Below are positions 1-5,767 of a DNA stretch of 7,929 nt, piece by piece. The stretch is from NCBI GenBank assembly GCA_002314595.1, contig DCGP01000003.1, forward strand, positions 63,253 to 71,181, in the 5' to 3' direction. The notes below the pieces were generated by a model, which searched no databases, was not told the origin of the DNA, and worked only from the letters and a program-made list of their open reading frames with translations. A program made the translations under genes and the position numbers. Position 1 is the first letter of the stretch; the number at the start of each line of letters is the position of its first letter. Source of the DNA: Clostridiales bacterium UBA1775 (GTDB lineage Bacteria; Bacillota; Clostridia; Monoglobales; Firm-18).

Positions 1-88
1 AGGTAAAAAGCTTTATGACAAGCGTGATGATGCAGCCAAGCGTGATGCAAAACGTGATATGGAGCGTGCATTTAGAGGTAAGGAATAA
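1..88 (+). CDS. smpB: SsrA-binding protein SmpB, C-terminal end (partial)
   Basis: This is the last 28 codons of a gene whose start lies left of the window; the frame begins at position 2 and ends at the TAA at 86-88. The visible tail includes the residues GKKLYDKRDDAAKRDAKRD, followed by a short basic stretch ending RGKE. This is the Lys/Arg-rich C-terminal tail typical of SmpB, the small protein that binds tmRNA. In the known family this tail enters the empty mRNA channel of a stalled ribosome and lets tmRNA be accepted without a codon. The complete ssrA gene starts only 19 bases after the stop, the usual smpB-ssrA pairing, which supports the identification strongly even though the core beta-barrel domain is not visible. 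The two genes may share a transcript, with tmRNA cut out by RNase P, because there is little room for a separate promoter between them. Confidence 0.9.
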   Translation, partial: GKKLYDKRDDAAKRDAKRDMERAFRGKE

Positions 89-107
89 TCAACAAACAAT
101 TTAATAT

Positions 108-453
108 GGGGATGCAATGGTTTCGACGGGGATATTTAAGCAAGATAAGCGGGTAGAGGTCAGGAGCCTCTTTAAAAGCCTGAATTTTTAAATTTAAACG
201 CTAACGATAGTTTAGAGTTTGCTGCCTAATTAGGTAGCCGTCCAACGAAGGAATACCACGGCCTTCGATTGGGCGTCAATTAGTGGTGAACGTGAATATA
301 CAAAGCTTTGAGTATATCATGAATTATGAAGCTACTGAAAAACATAGGTTGTTTGTGTGCTGTGTTTGGAGGGAATGTAGAACATAAACTACACTCGTAG
401 AAAGTTTTGTGGCGTATTTTCGGACAGGAGTTCGATTCTCCTCATCTCCACCA
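108..453 (+). ncRNA. ssrA: transfer-messenger RNA (tmRNA, one-piece)
   Basis: This is a complete one-piece tmRNA, which rescues stalled ribosomes and tags the unfinished protein for proteolysis. The 5' end GGGGATG (108-114) pairs with CATCTCC (443-449), and the encoded ACCA follows at 450-453. The near-invariant ATGCAATGGTTTCGACGGGG block is present at the 5' end, and the T-arm with loop TTCGATT lies at 428-440. Pseudoknot PK1 can be drawn: AGAGG 155-159 with CCTCT 167-171, interleaved with TCAGG 160-164 and CCTGA 179-183. A second pseudoknot fits CGAAGG 246-251 with CCTTCG 262-267 and ACCAC 255-259 with GTGGT 283-287. The tag reading frame is probably GCT at 200-202 to the TAA at 227-229, encoding ANDSLEFAA. 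Its stop codon sits in a small hairpin (221-227 with 232-238), as is usual. The exact resume codon is inferred from position and from similarity to other tmRNAs. Confidence 0.97.
200..229 (+). other. tmRNA proteolysis-tag reading frame (ANDSLEFAA)
   Basis: The internal message of the tmRNA reads GCT AAC GAT AGT TTA GAG TTT GCT GCC TAA, giving the tag A-N-D-S-L-E-F-A-A. The alanine carried by tmRNA itself would precede it. The small, hydrophobic Ala-Ala end is the feature recognised by ClpXP-type proteases in the known system. The residues before it are Glu-Phe rather than the more familiar Ala-Leu. The frame upstream of GCT is also open, so the first tag residue is inferred. Confidence 0.75.
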
Positions 454-458
454 AAAAG

Positions 459-490
459 CAGATACTACAATAGGTAGTATCTGTTTTTTT
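459..490 (+). terminator. Rho-independent terminator of ssrA (probably bidirectional)
   Basis: A perfect 10-base-pair stem (CAGATACTAC 459-468 with GTAGTATCTG 474-483) closes a 5-base loop and is followed by seven T residues (484-490). It begins five bases after the tmRNA CCA. On the minus strand the same stem is followed by CTTTTTGG, so it could also stop transcription coming from the right. Confidence 0.93.
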
Positions 491-497
491 ATTGAAA

Positions 498-510
498 GAG
501 AATCGAACTC
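498..510 (-). repeat. Inverted copy of the tmRNA T-arm
   Basis: Read on the minus strand this is GAGTTCGATTCTC, identical over 13 bases to the tmRNA T-arm at 428-440. On the minus strand it would form a T-like arm (AGAG, loop TTCGATT, CTCT). No acceptor stem or CCA follows, so it is not an intact tRNA gene. It may be a remnant or a chance element, or it may pair with the T-arm across the terminator. Confidence 0.6.
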
Positions 511-531
511 TGAGAGAGCACGAACCGTTAA

Positions 532-558
532 ACAAAACAGTTTTGTAAACTGTTTTGT
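532..558. repeat. Hairpin-forming inverted repeat
   Basis: ACAAAACAG (532-540) and CTGTTTTGT (550-558) are perfect reverse complements around a 9-base spacer. The spacer also permits a smaller nested stem (CAGTTT 538-543 with AAACTG 547-552). No T-run follows on either side. Confidence 0.6.
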
Positions 559-574
559 AGGTAAGTGGTACGCA

Positions 575-608
575 GACGGGTACCGAAATGCATAGCATTT
601 GGGTCGTC
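575..608. repeat. Composite stem-loop with competing alternative stem
   Basis: GACG 575-578 pairs with CGTC 605-608. After a 3-base bulge, ACC 582-584 pairs with GGT 602-604. After one G-G mismatch, AAATGC 586-591 pairs with GCATTT 595-600 around the loop ATA. A different stem, GGTAC 567-571 with GTACC 580-584, would use some of the same bases and exclude part of this fold. The function is unknown. Confidence 0.5.
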
Positions 609-700
609 AAGTAAGGTAGATTGCGATTTATTCGGGTATCTTTGTTGTTCGGCTTTTGCTTATTACCTCTTCGCTACTCACTATTAACTAAAAATATTGT

Positions 701-729
701 TTGCAATTTCTGTTCCTTTTTGATATAAT
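701..729 (+). promoter_or_regulatory. Sigma-70/SigA-type promoter for the three-gene operon
   Basis: A -35 element TTGCAA (701-706) and a perfect -10 TATAAT (724-729) are separated by 17 bases. The extended -10 dinucleotide TG at 721-722 also fits. Transcription would begin near 736, about 20 bases before the start codon at 759. It most likely drives the oxidoreductase, permease and phosphopantetheinyl transferase genes. Confidence 0.85.
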
Positions 730-758
730 AAACACAATAAAAACCTTAGGAGATAAAA

Positions 759-1325
759 ATGAAAAAATTACTATATGTAAACGGAAACGTAGGTAAAAGC
801 TCACGTACAGATAAATTATCAAAAATGTTTTTGGATAAAATTAAGTCAAATGAGTTCGAAGTTGAAGAGGTGGAAATTAAAAATTTAGACATAAAGCCAT
901 TTGATGAAAAAATGATTGAAAACAGATTAAAGGACGTAGAAAACAGAGACTTTAACAAGGCAGAATATGACTTGGCAAGGCAATTTGCAGAAGCTGATTA
1001 TATAGTTATGTCAGCACCGTATTGGGACTCAATTTTTCCTGCCAAATTCCGTGCATATTTAGAGCATATCTGCGTAAATAAGCTTACCTTTGCACATACC
1101 GAAAAAGGGGATTTAGAAAAGCTTTGTAAGGCTAAAAAGCTTATTTATATAACTACATCAGGTGGTTTTATTGGGGAAAATTCTGCAATAGAAATATATA
1201 TTAAAGAGCTTTCAAGAATGTTAGTAATAGACCAAGTTAAATTCTACTCAGCCCAAGGTCTTGATGTGCTTTTTGACAGAGTTGACGAAATTTTAGAAAA
1301 TACACTAAAAATAATGGAGTTCTAA
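759..1325 (+). CDS. AzoR-like FMN-dependent NAD(P)H oxidoreductase (flavodoxin-2 fold)
   Basis: The 188-residue product matches the length and pattern of the AzoR/flavodoxin-like NAD(P)H oxidoreductases, cytosolic FMN enzymes that reduce quinones, azo dyes or related electrophiles. The N-terminal strand and phosphate loop read YVNGNVGKSSRTDKL (residues 6-20), where FMN phosphate would bind. The segment SAPYWDSIFPAKFRAYLEHI (85-104) corresponds to the family's PMYNFSVPAQLKAYIDH-type loop beside the isoalloxazine ring, and YITTSGG (130-136) to the second FMN-contacting loop. There is no signal peptide. The start is supported by AGGAG eight or so bases upstream (near 748-752) and by the promoter at 701-729. 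It is the first gene of a compact operon; the permease follows after 4 bases. The physiological substrate cannot be told from sequence, and 'azoreductase' should be read as a family label. Confidence 0.85.
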   Translation: MKKLLYVNGNVGKSSRTDKLSKMFLDKIKSNEFEVEEVEIKNLDIKPFDEKMIENRLKDVENRDFNKAEYDLARQFAEADYIVMSAPYWDSIFPAKFRAYLEHICVNKLTFAHTEKGDLEKLCKAKKLIYITTSGGFIGENSAIEIYIKELSRMLVIDQVKFYSAQGLDVLFDRVDEILENTLKIMEF

Positions 1326-1329
1326 TTAA

Positions 1330-2439
1330 ATGAATGCAATAATTTCTTTTCTTAAAAAGAATACAGTAATGACAATAGCCTTTGCTATGGCAGTAATTAC
1401 ATCTATACTTGTGCCACCAAGCAAGGAATATATAGGATATTTTGACTTTAAAACACTAACTTGCCTGTTTTGTGTACTTGCAGTGGTATGTGCACTTAAA
1501 AACATCAACTTTTTCTATGTTTTGGCAAAGTTTGTAGTACAAAAGTTTAAAACAGCAAGGCTTGCAGTTTTGGTACTGGTGTATATTACCTTCATAGGCT
1601 CTATGCTTATTGCAAACGATATGGCACTGCTTACGTTTTTGCCGTTAGGGTACTTTGTACTAACAACAGGCAAAATGGAAAAGTATATGGCTTTTACGTT
1701 CATTATGCAAAATATTGCTGCAAATTTAGGAGGTATGTTAACTCCCTTTGGAAACCCTCAAAATTTGTATTTGTATACCAAATTTAACATTCCAAATGGC
1801 GAATTTATTTCGATAATGCTATTGCCATTTGTGATTTCAGTTGCGATAATTACAATTTGTTGCCTTGTGTTTGTAAGGTCCGAGGCGTTGCATTTAGATA
1901 AAGAAAAAGTGGAATTAGACCCTAAAAAAACTATATTATATTTGGGTTTATTCGCACTTGCAATAGCAATAGTTTTTAGGGGTATTCCTTATTGGATAGG
2001 GCTTGTAATCATTCCTCTTGTACTGTGTTTTGTTGATAAAAAGGCACTTAAAGATGTAGATTACTCATTGTTGTTTACATTTGTGTTTTTCTTTGTGTTT
2101 GCAGGTAATATGGCAAGAATTGATGCAGTTCGCAACTTTTTTGAATTGTTGCTTAACAAAAATACATTGCTGTTTAGTGTGCTGTCTTGTCAATTTATCA
2201 GTAATGTGCCTTCTGCAATATTATTATCACAGTTTACAACAGACTATCCAAGCCTGTTGGTAGGTGTAAATATCGGTGGCGTAGGTACACTAATTGCATC
2301 TCTGGCAAGTCTAATTACATTTAAAGAATATGTTAAACACAATCCAAATAAAGTAGGCTATTACATAGGTATGTTTTCGGCATTTAACTTTGGATTTTTA
2401 ATACTACTTACAGCAATAATGCTTGTTGTTAGGGGATAA
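1330..2439 (+). CDS. Ion-transporter superfamily permease (SLC13/ArsB/YbiR-like)
   Basis: This 369-residue protein is strongly hydrophobic, with roughly ten membrane segments. It carries the two inverted-repeat signature regions of the ion transporter superfamily (citrate/anion/ArsB-NhaD relatives). In the first half these are IANDMALLTFLPLG (94-107) and NLGGMLTPFGNPQNL (132-146). In the second half they are SNVPSAILLS (291-300) and NIGGVGTLIASLAS (314-327). The paired 'N-D/N-V-P' and 'G-(G)-x-x-T/G-N-P' elements form the hairpins that hold substrate and sodium or protons in known members. Its length is close to the E. coli YbiR type and shorter than typical ArsB (about 430 residues). The substrate is not evident: a carboxylate or oxyanion is possible. 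GGAG at 1316-1319, inside the end of the preceding gene, is the ribosome binding site for the ATG at 1330. The coupling to a flavoenzyme gene hints at a shared redox or detoxification job, which is inference only. Confidence 0.85.
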   Translation: MNAIISFLKKNTVMTIAFAMAVITSILVPPSKEYIGYFDFKTLTCLFCVLAVVCALKNINFFYVLAKFVVQKFKTARLAVLVLVYITFIGSMLIANDMALLTFLPLGYFVLTTGKMEKYMAFTFIMQNIAANLGGMLTPFGNPQNLYLYTKFNIPNGEFISIMLLPFVISVAIITICCLVFVRSEALHLDKEKVELDPKKTILYLGLFALAIAIVFRGIPYWIGLVIIPLVLCFVDKKALKDVDYSLLFTFVFFFVFAGNMARIDAVRNFFELLLNKNTLLFSVLSCQFISNVPSAILLSQFTTDYPSLLVGVNIGGVGTLIASLASLITFKEYVKHNPNKVGYYIGMFSAFNFGFLILLTAIMLVVRG

Positions 2440-2443
2440 ATTT

Positions 2444-3037
2444 ATGACTACTACATTTTTGATGAATGTAAACTCAATAGCCGGTGATTTTGAATATTAC
2501 TATAATCAGGTAAATCAAACCCGTAAGGATAAAATTGATAAACTATTGTTTATGCCTGACAAATTGCTTTCTTTAACAGCAGGAATACTCTTAAAAAATG
2601 CCCTTGAACACTATGGACTAAAATATGATGAAATTCAGTTTAGTTACAACAAGTATGGCAAGCCGTTTGCTAATGATAATCTGTTTTTTAACCTGTCCCA
2701 CAGTGGAGAATATTCAATATGTTCAGTTTCTCAAGGTCAAGTTGGGTGTGATATTCAGCTTGTAGAACCTATCAAGCAACAGGTTATTGATATTTCTTGC
2801 ACAGATGCCGAAATAGAATATTTGTCGCAATTTCAAGGCAATGTTAAAAATACAGAATTTTGTAAATTGTGGGCTAAAAAGGAATCCTATGTTAAATATT
2901 TGGGAATAGGCATTCAAAAGAAAATAGACACATTTAACATAAAAGACGCGTATTTTATGGAATACATTTTAAAAGATTATGCAATTTGTGTATGCAGCAG
3001 CAAAAATGAATTTGACGATACTTTACAGATTTTTTAG
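2444..3037 (+). CDS. Sfp-type 4'-phosphopantetheinyl transferase
   Basis: The 197-residue product is an Sfp/EntD-superfamily enzyme, which moves 4'-phosphopantetheine from coenzyme A to a serine of a carrier protein. Recognisable motifs are YGKPF (71-75), FFNLSHSGEY (81-90), VGCDIQLVEPI (100-110) and FCKLWAKKESYVKYLGIGI (139-157). Asp103 and Glu147 match the metal ligands of Sfp (Asp107, Glu151). The position of Sfp Glu109 is Gln105 here (CAG at 2756-2758). The ATG at 2444 is chosen because AGGGG (2431-2435) precedes it by 8 bases; a TTG at 2423 in the same frame would overlap the permease and lacks a good site. At 197 residues it is somewhat shorter than Sfp (about 224), mainly at the ends. 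No carrier protein, NRPS or PKS gene lies in the window, so the target is unknown. It is the last gene before the pot operon. Confidence 0.92.
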   Translation: MTTTFLMNVNSIAGDFEYYYNQVNQTRKDKIDKLLFMPDKLLSLTAGILLKNALEHYGLKYDEIQFSYNKYGKPFANDNLFFNLSHSGEYSICSVSQGQVGCDIQLVEPIKQQVIDISCTDAEIEYLSQFQGNVKNTEFCKLWAKKESYVKYLGIGIQKKIDTFNIKDAYFMEYILKDYAICVCSSKNEFDDTLQIF

Positions 3038-3045
3038 TAAATCTA

Positions 3046-3074
3046 TTGACAAAATGACAAAAAAATTATAATAT
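3046..3074 (+). promoter_or_regulatory. Promoter of the potABCD operon
   Basis: A consensus -35 TTGACA (3046-3051) lies just after the transferase gene. A perfect TATAAT occurs at 3067-3072 with a short 15-base spacer; TAATAT at 3069-3074 would give the ideal 17. Either way transcription would start near 3080, leaving a leader of about 40 bases with no obvious riboswitch. No strong terminator separates this promoter from the upstream operon, so read-through is possible. Confidence 0.7.
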
Positions 3075-3118
3075 ATTCTATGATGATATTTATTGTAAAA
3101 TGGGAAGGGGTTTGATAA

Positions 3119-4165
3119 ATGAAAACAGAGGTTATACGTTTAGAAAACGTATCCATATCTTATGGAGAAGCTAATGTATTAAAATCAGTAAGTTTATCAA
3201 TTAAAAAGAATGAATTTTTCACGTTGCTGGGGCCAAGTGGTTGCGGTAAAACTACTATGCTCAGGATTATCGGAGGCTTTGAACAGGCCTACGATGGCAG
3301 CGTTTTTTTTGATGGTAAAAATATAGATAAATTGCCACCGAACAAACGTAATTTAAACACGGTTTTTCAAAAATATGCACTGTTTCCACATATGAATGTT
3401 TTTGAAAATGTGGCATTTGGCTTAAAGGTTAAAAAGATGCCAAAGGACGTAATCAAAAAAGAGGTAAGTGAAATGTTGACACTTGTAAATTTGCAAGGCT
3501 TTGAAAAACGTTCGGTTACTTCGTTAAGTGGTGGTCAGCAACAACGTGTTGCAATAGCAAGAGCGTTAATTAACAAGCCGGAGGTTTTGCTTTTAGATGA
3601 ACCCTTAGGCGCATTAGACCTTAAAATGCGTAAAAATATGCAAACGGAGCTTAAAAAGATTCAGCAAAAACTTGGAATTACATTTATATATGTTACTCAC
3701 GACCAAGAGGAAGCCCTTACAATGTCGGACACAATTGTTGTATTAAAGGACGGCATAGTTCAACAAATGGGCACACCTGTTGATATTTATAACGAACCTC
3801 AAAACTCGTTTGTAGCAGATTTTATTGGGGAAAGTAATATTATTGACGGAATAATGAAAAAGGACTTTTTAGTTAATTTTTCAAATATTGACTTTAAATG
3901 TGTAGATAAGGGATTTGAAGAAAATTTACCGGTAGATGTTGTAATCAGGCCGGAGGATATAAAGGTAGTAGATAACCCTGCAGACGGAATGCTTAAAGGC
4001 GTTGTAGAGTCTGTTATTTTCAAGGGTGTTCACTATGAAATGAAAATAGACTCAGGGGATTATGTTTGGACAATTCACTCAACAGCAATGGAGCCGGTTG
4101 GCAAGGAAGTTGGGCTAAATATATTCCCTGACGAAATCCATATTATGAGAAAGGCGGAACAATAA
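3119..4165 (+). CDS. potA: Spermidine/putrescine ABC transporter ATP-binding protein PotA
   Basis: This 348-residue cytoplasmic ATPase powers polyamine import by the PotABCD complex. All ABC motifs are intact: Walker A GPSGCGKTT (38-46), Q-loop VFQKYALFPHMNV (82-94, Gln84), signature LSGGQQQR (136-143), Walker B VLLLDEP (156-162), D-loop GALD (164-167) and switch His194 in YVTHDQEEA. The C-terminal part from about residue 235 is the TOBE-type regulatory region, with VDVVIRPEDI (272-281) as its recognisable strand. Length is normal for the family. The ATG at 3119 is preceded by AAGGGG (3105-3110) with 8 bases of spacing. The gene opens a four-gene operon and ends one base before potB. Many clostridial pot operons begin with an XRE-family regulator gene; none is present here. 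Confidence 0.96.
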   Translation: MKTEVIRLENVSISYGEANVLKSVSLSIKKNEFFTLLGPSGCGKTTMLRIIGGFEQAYDGSVFFDGKNIDKLPPNKRNLNTVFQKYALFPHMNVFENVAFGLKVKKMPKDVIKKEVSEMLTLVNLQGFEKRSVTSLSGGQQQRVAIARALINKPEVLLLDEPLGALDLKMRKNMQTELKKIQQKLGITFIYVTHDQEEALTMSDTIVVLKDGIVQQMGTPVDIYNEPQNSFVADFIGESNIIDGIMKKDFLVNFSNIDFKCVDKGFEENLPVDVVIRPEDIKVVDNPADGMLKGVVESVIFKGVHYEMKIDSGDYVWTIHSTAMEPVGKEVGLNIFPDEIHIMRKAEQ

Positions 4166-4166
4166 G

Positions 4167-4988
4167 ATGAAAAAGTCTGTTTCTGCCTATCCTTATGCAC
4201 TGTGGGCAATTTTGTTTACTGTAATACCTCTTGTAATGGTGCTTGTTTACAGTGTATATAACAAAACCACAGGACAGTTTACATTTGAATATATAAAAAA
4301 ATGCTTTGAACCGGCATATCTTGCAATTATTTTGCACTCCTTTAAGGTCGCAATTTATTGTACGGTGTTATGCCTTGTTATAGGTTATCCAATGGCTTAT
4401 ATTTTGGCAAAGACAAAGTGTAAGGAAAAAAATATACTTTTGTTTTTGGTAATTGCACCAATGTGGATGAATTTTTTACTTCGTACTTATGCTTGGCTGA
4501 CTATTTTAGAAAAAAACGGCGTGTTAAATAAACTTCTTGGCTTGTTTGGGGCTTCATCAGTTCAATTATTGTATAACGAAGGTGCAGTTATGCTTGGTAT
4601 GGTGTATAACTATCTGCCATTTATGATTTTACCGATTTATACGGTACTTGCTAAGCTTGACGACAGTGTTTTGCAAGCGTCCTCAGACCTTGGAGCAAGC
4701 AAAATGCAAACCTTTAGAAAGGTTATTTTTCCGTTAAGTATGCCCGGTGTTTATTCAGGTATTTCAATGGTGTTTATGCCTGCCGTAACAACCTTTGTAA
4801 TCACAAAATTGTTGGGTGGCGGTCAGCAAAATATGATTGGTAATATTATTGAAGACCAATTTATGGTCGCAAACAATTGGGGCTTTGGCTCTGCACTGTC
4901 ATTGGTGCTAATGATAGTTATTCTTGTTTCAATGGTTATAACCAACAAGCTAAATCCTGATGATGATGCAGGAGGTGGCTTGATATGA
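4167..4988 (+). CDS. potB: Spermidine/putrescine ABC transporter permease PotB
   Basis: This 273-residue inner-membrane permease is one of the two channel subunits of the polyamine importer. It has about six hydrophobic segments, the first at roughly residues 10-30. The cytoplasmic EAA loop that docks on PotA is seen as LQASSDLGASKMQTFRKVIFPLSMPG (169-194), with the conserved Gly at 176 and the downstream Pro. FLLRTYAWLTIL (103-114) and YNYLPFMILPIYTVL (147-161) are characteristic of PotB/PotH-type proteins. The start at 4167 lies one base after the potA stop, with AAGGCGG (4151-4157) inside the potA end as ribosome binding site. The tail NPDDDAGGG is short and acidic. The stop codon overlaps the potC start in an ATGA quartet. 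Confidence 0.95.
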   Translation: MKKSVSAYPYALWAILFTVIPLVMVLVYSVYNKTTGQFTFEYIKKCFEPAYLAIILHSFKVAIYCTVLCLVIGYPMAYILAKTKCKEKNILLFLVIAPMWMNFLLRTYAWLTILEKNGVLNKLLGLFGASSVQLLYNEGAVMLGMVYNYLPFMILPIYTVLAKLDDSVLQASSDLGASKMQTFRKVIFPLSMPGVYSGISMVFMPAVTTFVITKLLGGGQQNMIGNIIEDQFMVANNWGFGSALSLVLMIVILVSMVITNKLNPDDDAGGGLI

Positions 4989-5767
4989 AGACTGTAAAAA
5001 GAGTGTATGCAAGCTTGGTATACTTGTTTTTGTATGCACCTATTATACTTTTAATGTTGTTTTCGTTTAATGGTTCTCGTTCAAGAGGCAATTGGGGAGG
5101 TTGGACTCTTCGTTGGTACGGGGAATTGTTTAGGGACAGCACAATTATGAATGCACTGTTTAACACAGTGATAATTGCACTTGTTTCTGCAGTTGTTGCA
5201 ACAGTTGTAGGAACAGCGGCAGCTTTTGGAATGTTCTATATGAAAAAGACACCAAGGGCAGTGTTGTCAGGCATTTCATACTTGCCGGTTATGAACCCTG
5301 ATATTGTAACAGGTGTTTCACTAATGCTACTGTTTTTAGCATGTAATGTTCAAAGAGGGTTTGCTACACTTTTAATTGCACATATTTCCTTTAATATACC
5401 GTATGTAATACTTTCTGTATTGCCGAAATTACAACAGATGAATGAGCATTTGTTTGAAGCGTCAGAGGACTTGGGGGCAAGTGGGACATACACATTTTTC
5501 CATGTAATTTTGCCGGAAATATTACCCGGTGTTGTGTCAGGATTTTTGCTTTCCATAACATTGTCAATTGACGACTTTGTTATCAGCTTCTTTACAAGAG
5601 GGGCAGGGGTAAATACTCTTTCTGTGCACATTTATAATATGGCAAAAAAGGGAATAAATCCAAGTATAAATGCTCTTTCTGTAATAATGTTTGTTGTAGT
5701 AATGTTACTTTTGGTAGTGTTGAATAATCGTTCCGAAAAGGGGGAAAAATCAATTGAAGAAAATTAG
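4985..5767 (+). CDS. potC: Spermidine/putrescine ABC transporter permease PotC
   Basis: This 260-residue membrane protein is the partner of PotB in the channel. It has about six membrane segments, starting with residues 9-28. The N-terminal stretch WTLRWYGELFRDSTIMNALFNT (40-61) is typical of PotC. The EAA loop is LFEASEDLGASGTYTFFHVILPEILPG (156-182), closer to the consensus than that of PotB. SIDDFVISFFTRG (194-206), which follows it, is a hallmark of PotC/PotI. The ATG at 4985 overlaps the potB TGA by four bases, with a near-perfect GGAGGTGG (4971-4978) upstream, so translation is likely coupled. The 3' end overlaps potD by 14 bases. Confidence 0.96.
   Translation: MKTVKRVYASLVYLFLYAPIILLMLFSFNGSRSRGNWGGWTLRWYGELFRDSTIMNALFNTVIIALVSAVVATVVGTAAAFGMFYMKKTPRAVLSGISYLPVMNPDIVTGVSLMLLFLACNVQRGFATLLIAHISFNIPYVILSVLPKLQQMNEHLFEASEDLGASGTYTFFHVILPEILPGVVSGFLLSITLSIDDFVISFFTRGAGVNTLSVHIYNMAKKGINPSINALSVIMFVVVMLLLVVLNNRSEKGEKSIEEN

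Larger units (their letters stand above)
491..700. other. Intergenic region with inverted T-arm copy and hairpins, no gene seen
   Basis: No convincing gene is present here. The open frames on both strands lack ribosome binding sites, and those at the left run back into tmRNA sequence. The region holds several small dyads. GAGAATCGAACTC at 498-510 is the exact reverse complement of the tmRNA T-arm at 428-440. A 9-base-pair hairpin is formed by 532-540 and 550-558. GTTTTGTA occurs twice, at 540-547 and 552-559. A composite hairpin with about 13 pairs spans 575-608 and has a 3-base loop. An alternative stem pairs 567-571 with 580-584. None is followed by a T-run, so they do not look like terminators. 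The role is unknown; a structured RNA, a dispersed repeat or decayed tRNA-like sequence are all possible. Confidence 0.6.

Noticed and set aside
498..530. A tRNA gene on the minus strand suggested by the T-arm-like sequence
   Set aside because: No acceptor stem, CCA, anticodon arm or D-arm can be paired around it; only the T-arm is present.
389..610. Open frame on the minus strand (73 codons) and its plus-strand counterpart at 407-595
   Set aside because: Both run through the 3' end of the tmRNA and its terminator, lack a ribosome binding site, and encode only translated tRNA-like sequence (for example MRRIELLSE). They are not credible genes.
2423..2443. TTG start 21 bases upstream for the phosphopantetheinyl transferase
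   Set aside because: It overlaps the permease gene and lacks a spaced ribosome binding site, whereas the ATG at 2444 has AGGGG eight bases upstream and gives a normal N-terminus.
3022..3043. Small dyad after the phosphopantetheinyl transferase gene (TTTAC with GTAAA) as a terminator
   Set aside because: The stem has only five A/T-rich pairs with a 10-base loop and no following T-run, so I do not call a terminator between the two operons.
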